Assembly (NCBI GenBank): GCA_007119615.1
Contig: SKPH01000015.1
Location: 1-33,431, forward strand
Length of the DNA stretch: 33,431 nucleotides
Direction: 5' to 3'
Source: Syntrophomonadaceae bacterium
Lineage (GTDB): Bacteria; Bacillota; Dethiobacteria; DTU022
Shown here: in pieces, positions 1 through 7,695 of the stretch
How the letters are laid out: every line of letters starts with the position of its first letter
How positions within the stretch are numbered: the first letter of the stretch is position 1
Made by a program: the position numbers and the translations under genes
The notes under the pieces: generated by a model
Database searches by the model: none
Told to the model about the DNA's origin: nothing
Seen by the model: only the letters and a program-made list of their open reading frames with translations

Positions 1-262
1 CATCCCGGTTGGTAATTTGAAGGGCTTCTTCAAGAGTTTTACCTTTAACCATCTCCGTAAGCATGCTGCTGCTGGCAATTGCCGCGCCGCAACCGAAGGT
101 TTGAAACCTTACATCTTCAATCCTGCCCCCCCTGACTTTGATATAAAGTGTCATGGTGTCACCGCATTTAAAGCTGCCGGTCTCTCCAATGCCGTCGGCA
201 TCAGGAAGTTCGCCTACATTACGGGGGTTGTTAAAATGGTCGACTACTTTATCGTTGTACAT
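1..262 (-). CDS. iscU: IscU/NifU-type Fe-S scaffold (3' end cut by window edge)
   Basis: Scaffold on which IscS-derived sulfur and iron are assembled into [2Fe-2S]/[4Fe-4S] clusters in the cytoplasm. The minus-strand reading begins [17 protein letters not shown], the classic N-terminus of the family. It then shows the first two cluster cysteines in FKCGDTM and [10 protein letters not shown]. The third cysteine lies beyond the window edge. About 87 codons are visible and the gene is incomplete at its C-terminus. The ATG at 262 follows a GAGGAG-type ribosome binding site and was not offered by the ORF track because the frame runs off the edge. It lies 18 bp after iscS and is probably cotranscribed with iscR-iscS. 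Confidence 0.93.
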   Translation of the reverse strand, partial: MYNDKVVDHFNNPRNVGELPDADGIGETGSFKCGDTMTLYIKVRGGRIEDVRFQTFGCGAAIASSSMLTEMVKGKTLEEALQITNRD

Positions 263-280
263 CTGCAACTCTCCTCTCTG

Positions 281-1444
281 CTATCCGGGTTTGCGTAAGG
301 GGGAGATCCGGCGCAGTTTATCTACAATCGGGGGAATATTTTTTAATACATATTCAACATCCTCTTCGGTATTGCCCCTGCCGAGACTGAAACGTATTGA
401 ACCGTGGGAAGTCTGGTGATCCAGCCCGATCGCAGAGAGGACATGGGAAGGTTCGAGCGAACCTGACGAACAGGCTGAACCGCTGGAAGCGGCAATTCCC
501 TGTAAATCGAGACTCAGGAGCACAGATTCTCCTTCGATATATTTAAAGCTTACATTGACATTACCCGGCAAACGCAGTTCGGGGTGTCCGTTTAATACTA
601 CATCTTCGATCTTTAAAAGTCCCTGGATAAGCTGATCCCTGAGTCCTTCCAGGAGCTTCTTTTTTTCCGGGATCTCATTGACAGAAAGTTCGAGAGCCCG
701 GCTGAGACCGATAATCCCGGGGACATTTTCTGTGCCTGGACGCAGCTTACGCTCCTGGCCACCGCCGCGATAGAGGGGATCGATGCGAACACCCTTGCGC
801 TTGTAAATAGCGCCGATTCCTTTCGGTCCGTTAAATTTATGGGCTGAAAGAGATAAAAAATCAACATCCAATTTACTCAGATCAAGCGGCAGCTGGCCTA
901 CAACCTGAACGGCGTCAGTATGAAACAGGATATTGTGCTTTTTGGCGATCGCGCCAATCTGATCAACAGGCTGCAGAGTACCTACTTCATTATTCGCGGC
1001 CATAATAGATATTATAAAGGTGTCGGGGGTGATTGCGGCTTCCACTTCATTTGGGTTTACCAGCCCGTAGCGATCAACAGGAAGATAAGTTACTTTATGC
1101 CCTTCCTTTTCCAGATCCCGGCATACATCGTATACAGCATGATGCTCTATGCTCGAGGTAATGATATGGCCGGCAGATCCCCGTTTTTTTGCCGATCCGC
1201 GCAGAGCGAGATTGTTGGATTCTGTCCCACCTGAAGTAAAAAAAATCTCATCAGGCCCTGCACCGAGAGCTTTTGCTGTTACTTCGCGAGCCTGATCGAC
1301 CGCATGACGAACTTCCCGTCCCTGGGCGTGCAGGCTGGAAGGGTTACCATATTGTTCCCTGAAAAAAGGTAAGATTGCTTCTAAGACTTCTTCCCTAACC
1401 GGAGTTGTAGCTCCGTGATCCATATAGACCTGCTTCTGTTTCAC
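281..1444 (-). CDS. iscS: Cysteine desulfurase (IscS/NifS family)
   Basis: PLP enzyme that removes sulfur from L-cysteine as an enzyme persulfide and passes it to IscU; relatives can also deliver selenium. At 387 residues it is typical for the family. Seen in the sequence: the N-terminal YMDHGATTP, the HH pair at about 101-102, the PLP lysine in SLSAHKFNGPKG (K203) and the catalytic-loop cysteine in SSGSACSSGSLEPSHVL (C325). The start is a GTG at 1444 preceded by GGGAGGAATAGATA. It sits between iscR (15 bp upstream) and iscU in the usual Firmicutes order. The NifS-like short active-site loop fits a partner of an IscU scaffold. Whether it also supplies selenium for the proposed selenoprotein at 10.5 kb cannot be told from sequence. 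Confidence 0.96.
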   Translation of the reverse strand: MKQKQVYMDHGATTPVREEVLEAILPFFREQYGNPSSLHAQGREVRHAVDQAREVTAKALGAGPDEIFFTSGGTESNNLALRGSAKKRGSAGHIITSSIEHHAVYDVCRDLEKEGHKVTYLPVDRYGLVNPNEVEAAITPDTFIISIMAANNEVGTLQPVDQIGAIAKKHNILFHTDAVQVVGQLPLDLSKLDVDFLSLSAHKFNGPKGIGAIYKRKGVRIDPLYRGGGQERKLRPGTENVPGIIGLSRALELSVNEIPEKKKLLEGLRDQLIQGLLKIEDVVLNGHPELRLPGNVNVSFKYIEGESVLLSLDLQGIAASSGSACSSGSLEPSHVLSAIGLDHQTSHGSIRFSLGRGNTEEDVEYVLKNIPPIVDKLRRISPLRKPG

Positions 1445-1459
1445 TATCTATTCCTCCCG

Positions 1460-1891
1460 CTATTTTAAAATCTCGGCCGGCTTCAAATCAATCAGTTCAC
1501 TGAGAAAGACCTCATCTAAAACATCGTTAATCCGGTCTCGCAGCTTTTCCCATACCTGCCTGGTCAGGCAATCTCCTTTACGATGGCAGCAGGGCTCTTC
1601 TCCGCTTTCCGAAAGGCAGCTGACAGGGGTAATCGGACCTTCGACCGCCCGTACTATATCACCAACTTTAATATTGCCGGGTGACCGTGACAGCATATAG
1701 CCTCCACGGGATCCGCGCACACTGTGAATCAGACCCGCTCTTCTTAGATCGGGAAATATTTGCTCCAGAAATTTAAGAGATATTTCTTCCTGTTCCGCAA
1801 TTGCACGCAGCGATACAGGGCCACCTCGATAATAAAATGCGAGAACCGCCATAGCCCTGACTCCGTATTCAGCTTTTGCCGAAAGTCTCAT
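1460..1891 (-). CDS. iscR: Rrf2-family regulator, IscR-like
   Basis: Winged-helix regulator of the Rrf2 family (143 residues). The N-terminal helix-turn-helix region begins MRLSAKAEYGVRAMAVLA and includes the ISLKFLEQIF and GSRGGYMLSRSP segments typical of the family. Three to four cysteines in PVSCLSESGEEPCCHRKGDCL (about 93-108) match the IscR [2Fe-2S] ligand region, so it probably senses Fe-S status. It is the first gene of iscR-iscS-iscU. The ATG at 1891 follows GAGGAG. A promoter and an inverted repeat lie immediately upstream, suggesting autoregulation. CymR-type Rrf2 proteins lack these cysteines, which favours IscR. Confidence 0.92.
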   Translation of the reverse strand: MRLSAKAEYGVRAMAVLAFYYRGGPVSLRAIAEQEEISLKFLEQIFPDLRRAGLIHSVRGSRGGYMLSRSPGNIKVGDIVRAVEGPITPVSCLSESGEEPCCHRKGDCLTRQVWEKLRDRINDVLDEVFLSELIDLKPAEILK

Positions 1892-1911
1892 TCTGTTCCA
1901 GCTCCTCAGCT

Positions 1912-1936
1912 AATCCCGACAAAAAGACTCGGGTAT
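1912..1936. promoter_or_regulatory. Candidate IscR operator (inverted repeat) in the isc leader
   Basis: An inverted repeat CCCGA-N9-TCGGG lies between the predicted iscR -10 box and the iscR ribosome binding site, read on the minus strand as ACCCGAGTCTTTTTGTCGGG. Its position just downstream of the promoter suits a repressor site. Assignment to IscR is inferred from position, not from a verified consensus. Confidence 0.45.
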
Positions 1937-1948
1937 TGTCCAAAAAAA

Positions 1949-1977
1949 AGAATAACACCTGTTCCGAAGGATGTCAA
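1949..1977 (-). promoter_or_regulatory. Sigma-A-type promoter of iscR-iscS-iscU
   Basis: On the minus strand there is a perfect -35 TTGACA, a 17-bp spacer and -10 TATTCT, with a TG one base before the -10 (extended -10). It is followed by a short leader and iscR. Confidence 0.75.
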
Positions 1978-2000
1978 TGCCTTCAGGTATTATAAAAATT

Positions 2001-2027
2001 AAAAAGCCGGTATTATTACACCGGCTT
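2001..2027 (-). terminator. Intrinsic terminator after the cold-shock gene
   Basis: On the minus strand AAGCCGG, a 10-nt loop and CCGGCTT are followed directly by TTTAATTTTTATA. It separates the cold-shock gene from the isc promoter. Confidence 0.75.
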
Positions 2028-2070
2028 ACAAATTCAACCTGATCCGGTTCCACCCTGAAGAAACCGGAAT

Positions 2071-2271
2071 CTATATTTTAACTACGTTTGCGGCCTGAGG
2101 CCCACGATTTCCTTCAACTATTTCGAATTCAACTTCCTGGCCTTCTTCTAATGTTTTAAATCCTTCCTCCTTGATTTCCGAATAGTGCACGAAAACATCA
2201 TTACCTTCCTCAACTTCAATAAAACCGTATCCTTTTTCAGGATTAAACCATTTAACCTTGCCCTGCATCAA
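2071..2271 (-). CDS. Cold-shock domain protein (CspA/CspB family)
   Basis: Single-domain, single-stranded nucleic acid binding protein of 66 residues that acts as an RNA chaperone. RNP1 (KGYGFIEV) and RNP2 (VFVHYS) are both intact, as is the N-terminal [11 protein letters not shown]. The family norm is 65-70 residues. The start is one of two adjacent ATG codons after GGGAGGTAGTAAG. It is a monocistronic gene with its own promoter and terminator. Its leader contains a small hairpin (ACCCTG/CAGGGT, 2290-2306), which might contribute to temperature-dependent control, but that is not shown. Confidence 0.96.
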   Translation of the reverse strand: MMQGKVKWFNPEKGYGFIEVEEGNDVFVHYSEIKEEGFKTLEEGQEVEFEIVEGNRGPQAANVVKI

Positions 2272-2321
2272 CTTACTACCTCCCGAAATAACCCTGACCG
2301 GCAGGGTGTTTTATCGACTAA

Positions 2322-2350
2322 AGATTAACACGTTTCCAAATAAAAAGCAA
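2322..2350 (-). promoter_or_regulatory. Promoter of the cold-shock gene
   Basis: Minus strand -35 TTGCTT, 17-bp spacer, -10 TAATCT, with TG one base upstream of the -10 (extended -10). The leader to the ATG is about 45 nt and contains a short hairpin. Confidence 0.6.
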
Positions 2351-2440
2351 GGTATTGCTTGAATATTCAAAGCTAAATTCAGGCTTTTTCCGGAACCGAT
2401 CACGGATAATAACAACGGTAAGTGTAGAGCTTTGCCAAAG

Positions 2441-2449
2441 TGTTATAAT
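2441..2449 (+). promoter_or_regulatory. Extended -10 promoter element upstream of acpS
   Basis: TGTTATAAT is a perfect TGn-TATAAT extended -10 located about 39 bp before the acpS start. No good -35 is seen at 17 bp, as is common for extended -10 promoters. Confidence 0.55.
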
Positions 2450-2487
2450 AAAATCAGTAATAAATTATTCCCCGGTGGTGATAATAA

Positions 2488-2886
2488 TTGATCATAGGCA
2501 TTGGAATCGACCTGGTTTCGATTGAACGAATCGGCAGGATTTATAATAAATTCCCGTCACGCTTTCTAAACAGGATCTTCACCGGTAGGGAAAAAGAAAT
2601 TTTAATGAAAAGAGGATCTCCTTTGCCCGCTATGGCAGCTCGTTTTGCCGCCAAGGAAGCAGTAATAAAAGCAATTGGATGCGGCATCGGACCGGCAGCT
2701 TTTAAAGAAGTTGAGGTGGTTACTTCAACCGGCCGGCAGCCCCGGATCATGCTTCACGGAGAGGCATTACGGCTGGCAGACGAAAAATGCATAACTGAAA
2801 TAAAAATCTCGATGAGCCACGAACCGCCGCTTGCCTGTGCTTTCGCGACAGCAGTCAATTCAGCAGCCCGGACTGCTGCAGACTGA
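2488..2886 (+). CDS. acpS: Holo-[acyl-carrier-protein] synthase
   Basis: Transfers 4'-phosphopantetheine from CoA to the serine of acyl carrier protein, activating it for fatty acid synthesis. At 132 residues it is slightly longer than the usual 115-125. The N-terminal GIGIDLVSIERI holds the Mg-binding aspartate (D8), and ARFAAKEAVIKAIGCGIG holds the catalytic glutamate region (E57). The C-terminal ISMSHEPPLACAFA is also typical. The start is TTG (TTG ATC ATA GGC), preceded by GGTGGTG. It is transcribed alone, away from the cold-shock gene. Confidence 0.95.
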   Translation: MIIGIGIDLVSIERIGRIYNKFPSRFLNRIFTGREKEILMKRGSPLPAMAARFAAKEAVIKAIGCGIGPAAFKEVEVVTSTGRQPRIMLHGEALRLADEKCITEIKISMSHEPPLACAFATAVNSAARTAAD

Positions 2887-2927
2887 TTTCAAAACCGGTC
2901 GCGGATCGACGCTGAGGGGAGGGAAGC

Positions 2928-3065
2928 TTGAGGCAAGAAAAAGCAAGACCAAAACATAAACCTGTATCGAGATCTCTCACTTCTTATATCTCACGTTTCA
3001 AGATCCGGCGCCTAAGTGATGCCCGTTTATTCCCACTCAGAACTTACGTTGGTATGCACAATTAA
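2928..3065 (+). CDS. Possible 45-residue basic protein, unrecognised
   Basis: A short ORF below the ORF-track cutoff. It has a TTG start preceded by a strong GGGGAGGGAAGC ribosome binding site and lies 41 bp after acpS on the same strand. The product begins MRQEKARPKHKPVS and ends YVGMHN. It is rich in Arg/Lys and has no recognisable motif. The good ribosome binding site supports translation, while its shortness and lack of a known family argue against. The rest of 2887-3172 shows nothing further beyond weak hairpins near 3090-3160. Confidence 0.3.
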   Translation: MRQEKARPKHKPVSRSLTSYISRFKIRRLSDARLFPLRTYVGMHN

Positions 3066-3172
3066 AACAGAGCCATAGTTAATTGACCGGACCCTATCCG
3101 GGGCACCGTAATTCCCCGTGACAGTTTACCTGTACTCAATCCATTCAGGCAAATTATTTAAATTTGAATTTA

Positions 3173-5095
3173 TTATTGCTGCGATCGGGTATAGTTTAAA
3201 AGTCCTCCCGCCCTGAGAATATCCAACTGCCTCGATGATAACTGATGAACGGCAGTTATTTTAAAATTACCGTTGAGATGATCTATTATGATCTCGTTTC
3301 TCTCCAGCTGTTCCCCGGGATTAACGATAAGCAGCTCATCCCCCATAGAGAACTTCTCGTAATCGGCCGGCTCGCTGAAAATCAGAGGCAGTATGCCGAA
3401 GTTAACCAGGTTAGCGAGGTGAATACGGGCAAACGATTTAGCCAGGACAGCCTTAACCCCTAAAAACATCGGAGCCAGGGCGGCATGCTCACGGCTGGAA
3501 CCCTGACCGTAATTTTCTCCGGCAACAATAACACCGCTGCCGTACTCCCGGGCCCGGGACGAAAAATTCGGATCGAGGGGAGCAAAAACGTAATCGCTCA
3601 GCGCTTCAATATTGGACCGCAAAGGGAGCACTTTTGAACCACCGGGTACGATATGATCTGTTGTAATATTATCACCGACTACCAATAAAACTCTGGGCCT
3701 GATTTTTCCCGGCAGTGGATCGTTTAAAGGGATCGGTCTAATATTTGGCCCGCGGGTAATTGATACTTCTTTGCCATCAACCGGGGGGGCAATCAACATC
3801 CGGCGATCAACAACCGGTAGAGGAGCTTCCGGCAATTCAGGGTAACTGCCCAGTTCGCGCGGGTCAGTAAGCACACCGTGCAAAGCGGTTGCAGCGGCTG
3901 CGGCAGGCCCGGTTAAATAGACCCCTGCATCCGTAGTTCCGCTTCGGCCTGGAAAATTACGGTTGAAAGTGCGCACCGATACACCGCAGGAAGGCGGTGC
4001 CTGTCCCATACCGATACATGGCCCGCAGGCTGATTCAAGGATCCTGGCTCCCGAAGCTACCAGGCTTTCAAGAGCACCTTCCCGGACCAGGGTCATAAAA
4101 GCCTGACGGGAACCGGGAGCCGCTACCAGGCTGAGTCGGGGATGGATAACTTTGCCTTTCAAAATTTCCGCCACCAGGCGAAGATCCTGATAAGAGCCGT
4201 TAGTGCAGCTGCCGACAGCTACCTGGTCTACCTCTACACGGTCGATTTCCCTGATCGGCCTGACTGCATCGGGGCTGTGCGGTTCCGCTGCCATCGGCTC
4301 CAGGCGGTTGATGTCTATTGTGATCTGCTCATCATATTCAGCCCCGGGATCGGCTTCCTGCCGGTTCCACAAATCCCCTCTGTCCTGAAAACGCAAAAAA
4401 CTCGCTGTAATCGCATCACTGGGAAATAGTGAAGAGGTGGCGCCGAGTTCAGCCCCCATATTGGTGATTGTCGCCCTTTCCGGAACAGAGAGGTTCTCTA
4501 TTCCGGAACCGCCATATTCAATAATTTTCCCTACTCCGCCTTTTACCGTCAGTCTGCGCAGAAGTTCCAGGATAATATCTTTTGCTCCTACCCATGGAGG
4601 AAGCTTCCCCTCCAGGTTGACCTTGATCACTTCCGGCACTACAAGGTAAAAAGGGCCGCCGGCCATAGCCACGGCAACATCGATCCCGCCTGCTCCGATA
4701 CCGAGCATTCCCAACCCGCCGGCAGTGGGAGTGTGACTGTCCGAACCGAGAAGAGTCTTACCCGGAATTCCAAATTGTTCTAAGTGAACCTGATGGCAGA
4801 TACCGTTACCGGGTCTTGAAAACCAGACTCCAAAGTGGGCTGCAGCCGACTGCAGGTAGCGATGATCGTCGGCATTTTCATAACTGTTCTGTAAGGTATT
4901 ATGATCAATATAACTTACGGATAGCTCAGTCTTCACTTTTTCAATTCCCAGGGCTTCCAACTGGAGGTAAGCCATTGTCCCGGTAGCATCCTGGGTCAGC
5001 GTTTGATCGATCTGAATTCCGATCTCGGAACCTTTTTTGAATTCGCCGTCAACCAGGTGTTCTTTAAGCAGCTTATAAGCAAGACTGTTCGCCAT
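3173..5095 (-). CDS. Aconitate hydratase (aconitase)
   Basis: Interconverts citrate and isocitrate through cis-aconitate using a [4Fe-4S] cluster. The 640-residue length fits the shorter aconitase type common in anaerobic bacteria, compared with about 900 for AcnA. The three cluster cysteines are C297 (VAVGSCTNGS) and C357/C360 (SACGPCIGMGQ). The C-terminal swivel domain has YGQGSSREHAALAPMFLG, with the substrate-binding serine/arginine motif, and KSFARIHLANLVNFGI. The ATG at 5095 follows TTTGGAGGAACC. It is followed on the minus strand by little more than the gap before acpS and preceded by the MFS gene 24 bp upstream. No citrate synthase or isocitrate dehydrogenase is nearby, so its pathway here is not defined by context. 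Homoaconitase is a less likely alternative. Confidence 0.9.
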   Translation of the reverse strand: MANSLAYKLLKEHLVDGEFKKGSEIGIQIDQTLTQDATGTMAYLQLEALGIEKVKTELSVSYIDHNTLQNSYENADDHRYLQSAAAHFGVWFSRPGNGICHQVHLEQFGIPGKTLLGSDSHTPTAGGLGMLGIGAGGIDVAVAMAGGPFYLVVPEVIKVNLEGKLPPWVGAKDIILELLRRLTVKGGVGKIIEYGGSGIENLSVPERATITNMGAELGATSSLFPSDAITASFLRFQDRGDLWNRQEADPGAEYDEQITIDINRLEPMAAEPHSPDAVRPIREIDRVEVDQVAVGSCTNGSYQDLRLVAEILKGKVIHPRLSLVAAPGSRQAFMTLVREGALESLVASGARILESACGPCIGMGQAPPSCGVSVRTFNRNFPGRSGTTDAGVYLTGPAAAAATALHGVLTDPRELGSYPELPEAPLPVVDRRMLIAPPVDGKEVSITRGPNIRPIPLNDPLPGKIRPRVLLVVGDNITTDHIVPGGSKVLPLRSNIEALSDYVFAPLDPNFSSRAREYGSGVIVAGENYGQGSSREHAALAPMFLGVKAVLAKSFARIHLANLVNFGILPLIFSEPADYEKFSMGDELLIVNPGEQLERNEIIIDHLNGNFKITAVHQLSSRQLDILRAGGLLNYTRSQQ

Positions 5096-5119
5096 TTTTT
5101 ATGGTTCCTCCAAATTTTT

Positions 5120-6280
5120 TTAGGCTGAAACTCTCATCTTTTGCTTGATCAGGTTGCCTAAGAGCGGGGCCAGCATTATTACAGCACATAAAACAAAGAG
5201 CGCAGAAAAATCAAACCATCTCAACAATACCCCGAGGGTCACAGAGCCCGCTACGATCCCCAGATCAAACGCCGATGTAAACGTAGCCATGCCGATTCCT
5301 CTCTCCATAACCTGGAGACGATCCGCAGCCATAGCCATAACCGAGGAATGGGCCGCTCCGAAACCGAGTCCCAGGATAAATGCGCTCAGGATTAGCTGCG
5401 CCTCCGTTGCCGCAGAGGCAATCATAATTAATGCCGCTGCAGCAACAACCAGGGCAGGTAAAAATACCTTTGGTCGGCCAAAATGATCTGATAGGCGTCC
5501 GGCCGCCGGGCGCGAAAACATCGTGGTTAGCGCAAAAACAGTAAAAAAGTAACCGACCGCCTGAATGTTACGAACTTCTCCGAATAACGGCAGAAAGGTC
5601 AAAATAGCGCCCAGGGTAAACGTCATACAGAAGATAATCAGGGATGGGAGCAAAACTTTTCTTGAAAACAGCGGAGAGCCTCCTTCTCCGCTCCTATCCC
5701 GGGACGGTTCCCGGACCAGGGAACCCAGAAGCATGGCAATTAATGCTGCAACTGAAGCCACCGCAAATAAAATTACGTAGTTGCTCTCCGTTGTAATCCG
5801 AAAATATTCGCCAATTATCGGAGCTGTAGCCAACGAAAAAGGAGGGGCGATACCCATCAATCCCACTACTTCACCCCTTCTTCCCGGGGGAGCCAGATCC
5901 AGGGTAAGGGTGTTAAAGGCCAGCAGGAAAGCTCCCCAACCAAAACCCTGTACAGCTCTGAGCATAAAAAGCAGGGGCAGCGGAGGCAAAAACAGTAATC
6001 CCAACCCTGCAGCCGCATAAAGGGATATACCCATGACAAGCAAACGCTTTCGCCCGCGGTGGTTAATGTCCCTTCCCTGAAACGGGCGAAGAACTATCGA
6101 ACAGAATGTAAACAGGCCCATCAGCAAGCCCACTGAAGCCTCATTTCCACCTGTGTCGAGAACATAAAAAGGAAGAATTGGGATATAATAATCGAGAGCA
6201 AAAAAAAGAAAAAAGATTGCTCCGAAAAGAGCCATAAAATTTAGACTTATAATTTTTTCTTTTTGTACGCCATTCGTCAT
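5120..6280 (-). CDS. Major facilitator superfamily transporter
   Basis: A 386-residue, very hydrophobic integral membrane protein with about 12 predicted membrane segments. The first loop motif appears as FQGRDINHRGRKRLLVMG (between TM2 and TM3), with its repeat in the second half as FSRPAAGRLSDHFGRPKVFLPA; both are hallmarks of MFS proteins. The substrate cannot be read from sequence; the family includes drug efflux and metabolite exporters. The ATG at 6280 follows GGTGGAGATAAG. It lies between the ApgM-like gene (20 bp) and aconitase (24 bp), so the three are probably cotranscribed. Confidence 0.85.
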   Translation of the reverse strand: MTNGVQKEKIISLNFMALFGAIFFLFFALDYYIPILPFYVLDTGGNEASVGLLMGLFTFCSIVLRPFQGRDINHRGRKRLLVMGISLYAAAGLGLLFLPPLPLLFMLRAVQGFGWGAFLLAFNTLTLDLAPPGRRGEVVGLMGIAPPFSLATAPIIGEYFRITTESNYVILFAVASVAALIAMLLGSLVREPSRDRSGEGGSPLFSRKVLLPSLIIFCMTFTLGAILTFLPLFGEVRNIQAVGYFFTVFALTTMFSRPAAGRLSDHFGRPKVFLPALVVAAAALIMIASAATEAQLILSAFILGLGFGAAHSSVMAMAADRLQVMERGIGMATFTSAFDLGIVAGSVTLGVLLRWFDFSALFVLCAVIMLAPLLGNLIKQKMRVSA

Positions 6281-6300
6281 CTTATCTCCACCGGTTTTTC

Positions 6301-7515
6301 TTACTCCCGGCCCAGGAACCGATCCATCAGCCTGTAGCCTTCTTCTATAAACAGACCCGTCTCAGAAGCGGAAGACTCGTCAAATAAGCAGCCGGGATTA
6401 CTTTTACGGTCGCTGCTGCGAAAAATTGTAAAAGGGACCGGATCACTGGTATGAGTACCCAGCGAAAGCGGTGTAGCATGGTCCGTAACCAGCAGTATAC
6501 TATATTCAAGGCCGCTCTGATCAAGTTTCTCCGAGATCACCTTCACGACGTGCCGGTCAATTAGTTCTATAGCCTTAATCTTTTTCTCAACTTCAAAGCG
6601 GTGGGAACACTCATCCGGCGCCTCGATATGCAGGTAAATGAAATCCCGACCCTGCTTTAATGCATCGAGGGCAGCCTCGACTTTGCCGCTGTAGTTTGTA
6701 TCAATATAACCGGTAGCGCCTTCAACTTCGATCGGATCCAGACCTGCAAAAAGGCCGATCCCTTTAACCAGGTCAACAGCGGAGATTACCGAACCTTTAA
6801 GCCCGTATTTATCAGCAAAAAATGGAATTAGCGGTTTGCGGCCCGCCCCCCAGATCCAGATTGAATTGGCCGGATTTAACCCTCGTTTGATTCTCTTCTT
6901 ATTGATCGGATGATCGGCAAGGATGTTGAAACTGCTCTCCATCATTCGCCGGACCCTGGTTCCTTCTCCCCCGTCCGGAAGGTATTCGGAAATTTTTTTC
7001 CCGCTGATGTCGTGCGGCGGGGTTAACTTCCATTCATCGGAAGAGCCGTGCCATACCATCAGGTGCCGATAACGAAAACCGATATGAAAGTCGATGTTTT
7101 CAGTTCCGAGGTTCTTATCGACAATCTCGATTAATTCCCCGGCTTCCTGCGTTGATATTTCTCCGGCACAATAGTCAACCATCGTTTTCTCCGAGTAGGG
7201 CTGATCAACGGAAAGTGTAACCAGGTTACAACGAAATGAAACATCATCCGGATTCATATCCACACCCAGGCTGATCGCTTCGAAAGGAGACCGCCCGGTA
7301 TAATACTGCAGGGGGTTATAGCCGATTACAGAAAGGTTGGCTGTATCACTGCCGGGCAGAAGACCGGGCGGAACTGTCCGGACCAGGCCAAGTTCACCTT
7401 CAGAGGCAAGGCGGTCGAAATTAGGAGTCCGGGCATACTGCAAAGCTGTTTTATTGCCAAGTTGTTCCATGGGGTAATCGGCCATGCCGTCTCCGACAAT
7501 CACTAGATACTTCAA
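6301..7515 (-). CDS. ApgM-type phosphomutase (phosphoglycerate mutase or homoserine kinase-like)
   Basis: Alkaline-phosphatase superfamily member related to archaeal cofactor-independent phosphoglycerate mutase. It shows the metal-binding start YLVIVGDGMADYP, the phospho-acceptor serine in GLLPGSDTANLSVIGYNP (about S56), HIEAPDECSHRFEVEKK and LVTDHATP. The ORF track begins at 7596, but homology starts at LKYLVIVGDG. The in-frame TTG at 7515 has AAGGAG 12 nt upstream and gives 404 residues, the family norm. It is the first gene of the ApgM-MFS-aconitase unit and is divergent from thrC. Some relatives of this family have been proposed or reported to act as homoserine kinase, and the thrC neighbour makes that a real alternative. 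Confidence 0.85.
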   Translation of the reverse strand: MKYLVIVGDGMADYPMEQLGNKTALQYARTPNFDRLASEGELGLVRTVPPGLLPGSDTANLSVIGYNPLQYYTGRSPFEAISLGVDMNPDDVSFRCNLVTLSVDQPYSEKTMVDYCAGEISTQEAGELIEIVDKNLGTENIDFHIGFRYRHLMVWHGSSDEWKLTPPHDISGKKISEYLPDGGEGTRVRRMMESSFNILADHPINKKRIKRGLNPANSIWIWGAGRKPLIPFFADKYGLKGSVISAVDLVKGIGLFAGLDPIEVEGATGYIDTNYSGKVEAALDALKQGRDFIYLHIEAPDECSHRFEVEKKIKAIELIDRHVVKVISEKLDQSGLEYSILLVTDHATPLSLGTHTSDPVPFTIFRSSDRKSNPGCLFDESSASETGLFIEEGYRLMDRFLGRE

Positions 7516-7695
7516 ATGCGGATCACGCTCCTTATAAGGTCTGCGAGGCAGGACAATGAAGAGAAAAAATCTGTGCCCTGAAAATACCCTGTACAAAACT
7601 TTTTGTCAAGGGTAACAGGCTCCTTAAAGGATATTTTGATCAGCCTGGAGAAAACATGAACAAGCTTTCAAGATTAAATTAAGGGAGCGTCAACA

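Noticed and set aside
3086-3160. Terminators shared by acpS and aconitase (CGGGG/CCCCG and CCTG/CAGG repeats)
   Set aside because: The stems are short and no T run follows on either strand.
7516-7596. N-terminal extension of the ApgM-like protein
   Set aside because: The extra 27 residues have no homology pattern; a TTG with AAGGAG upstream gives the normal family start.
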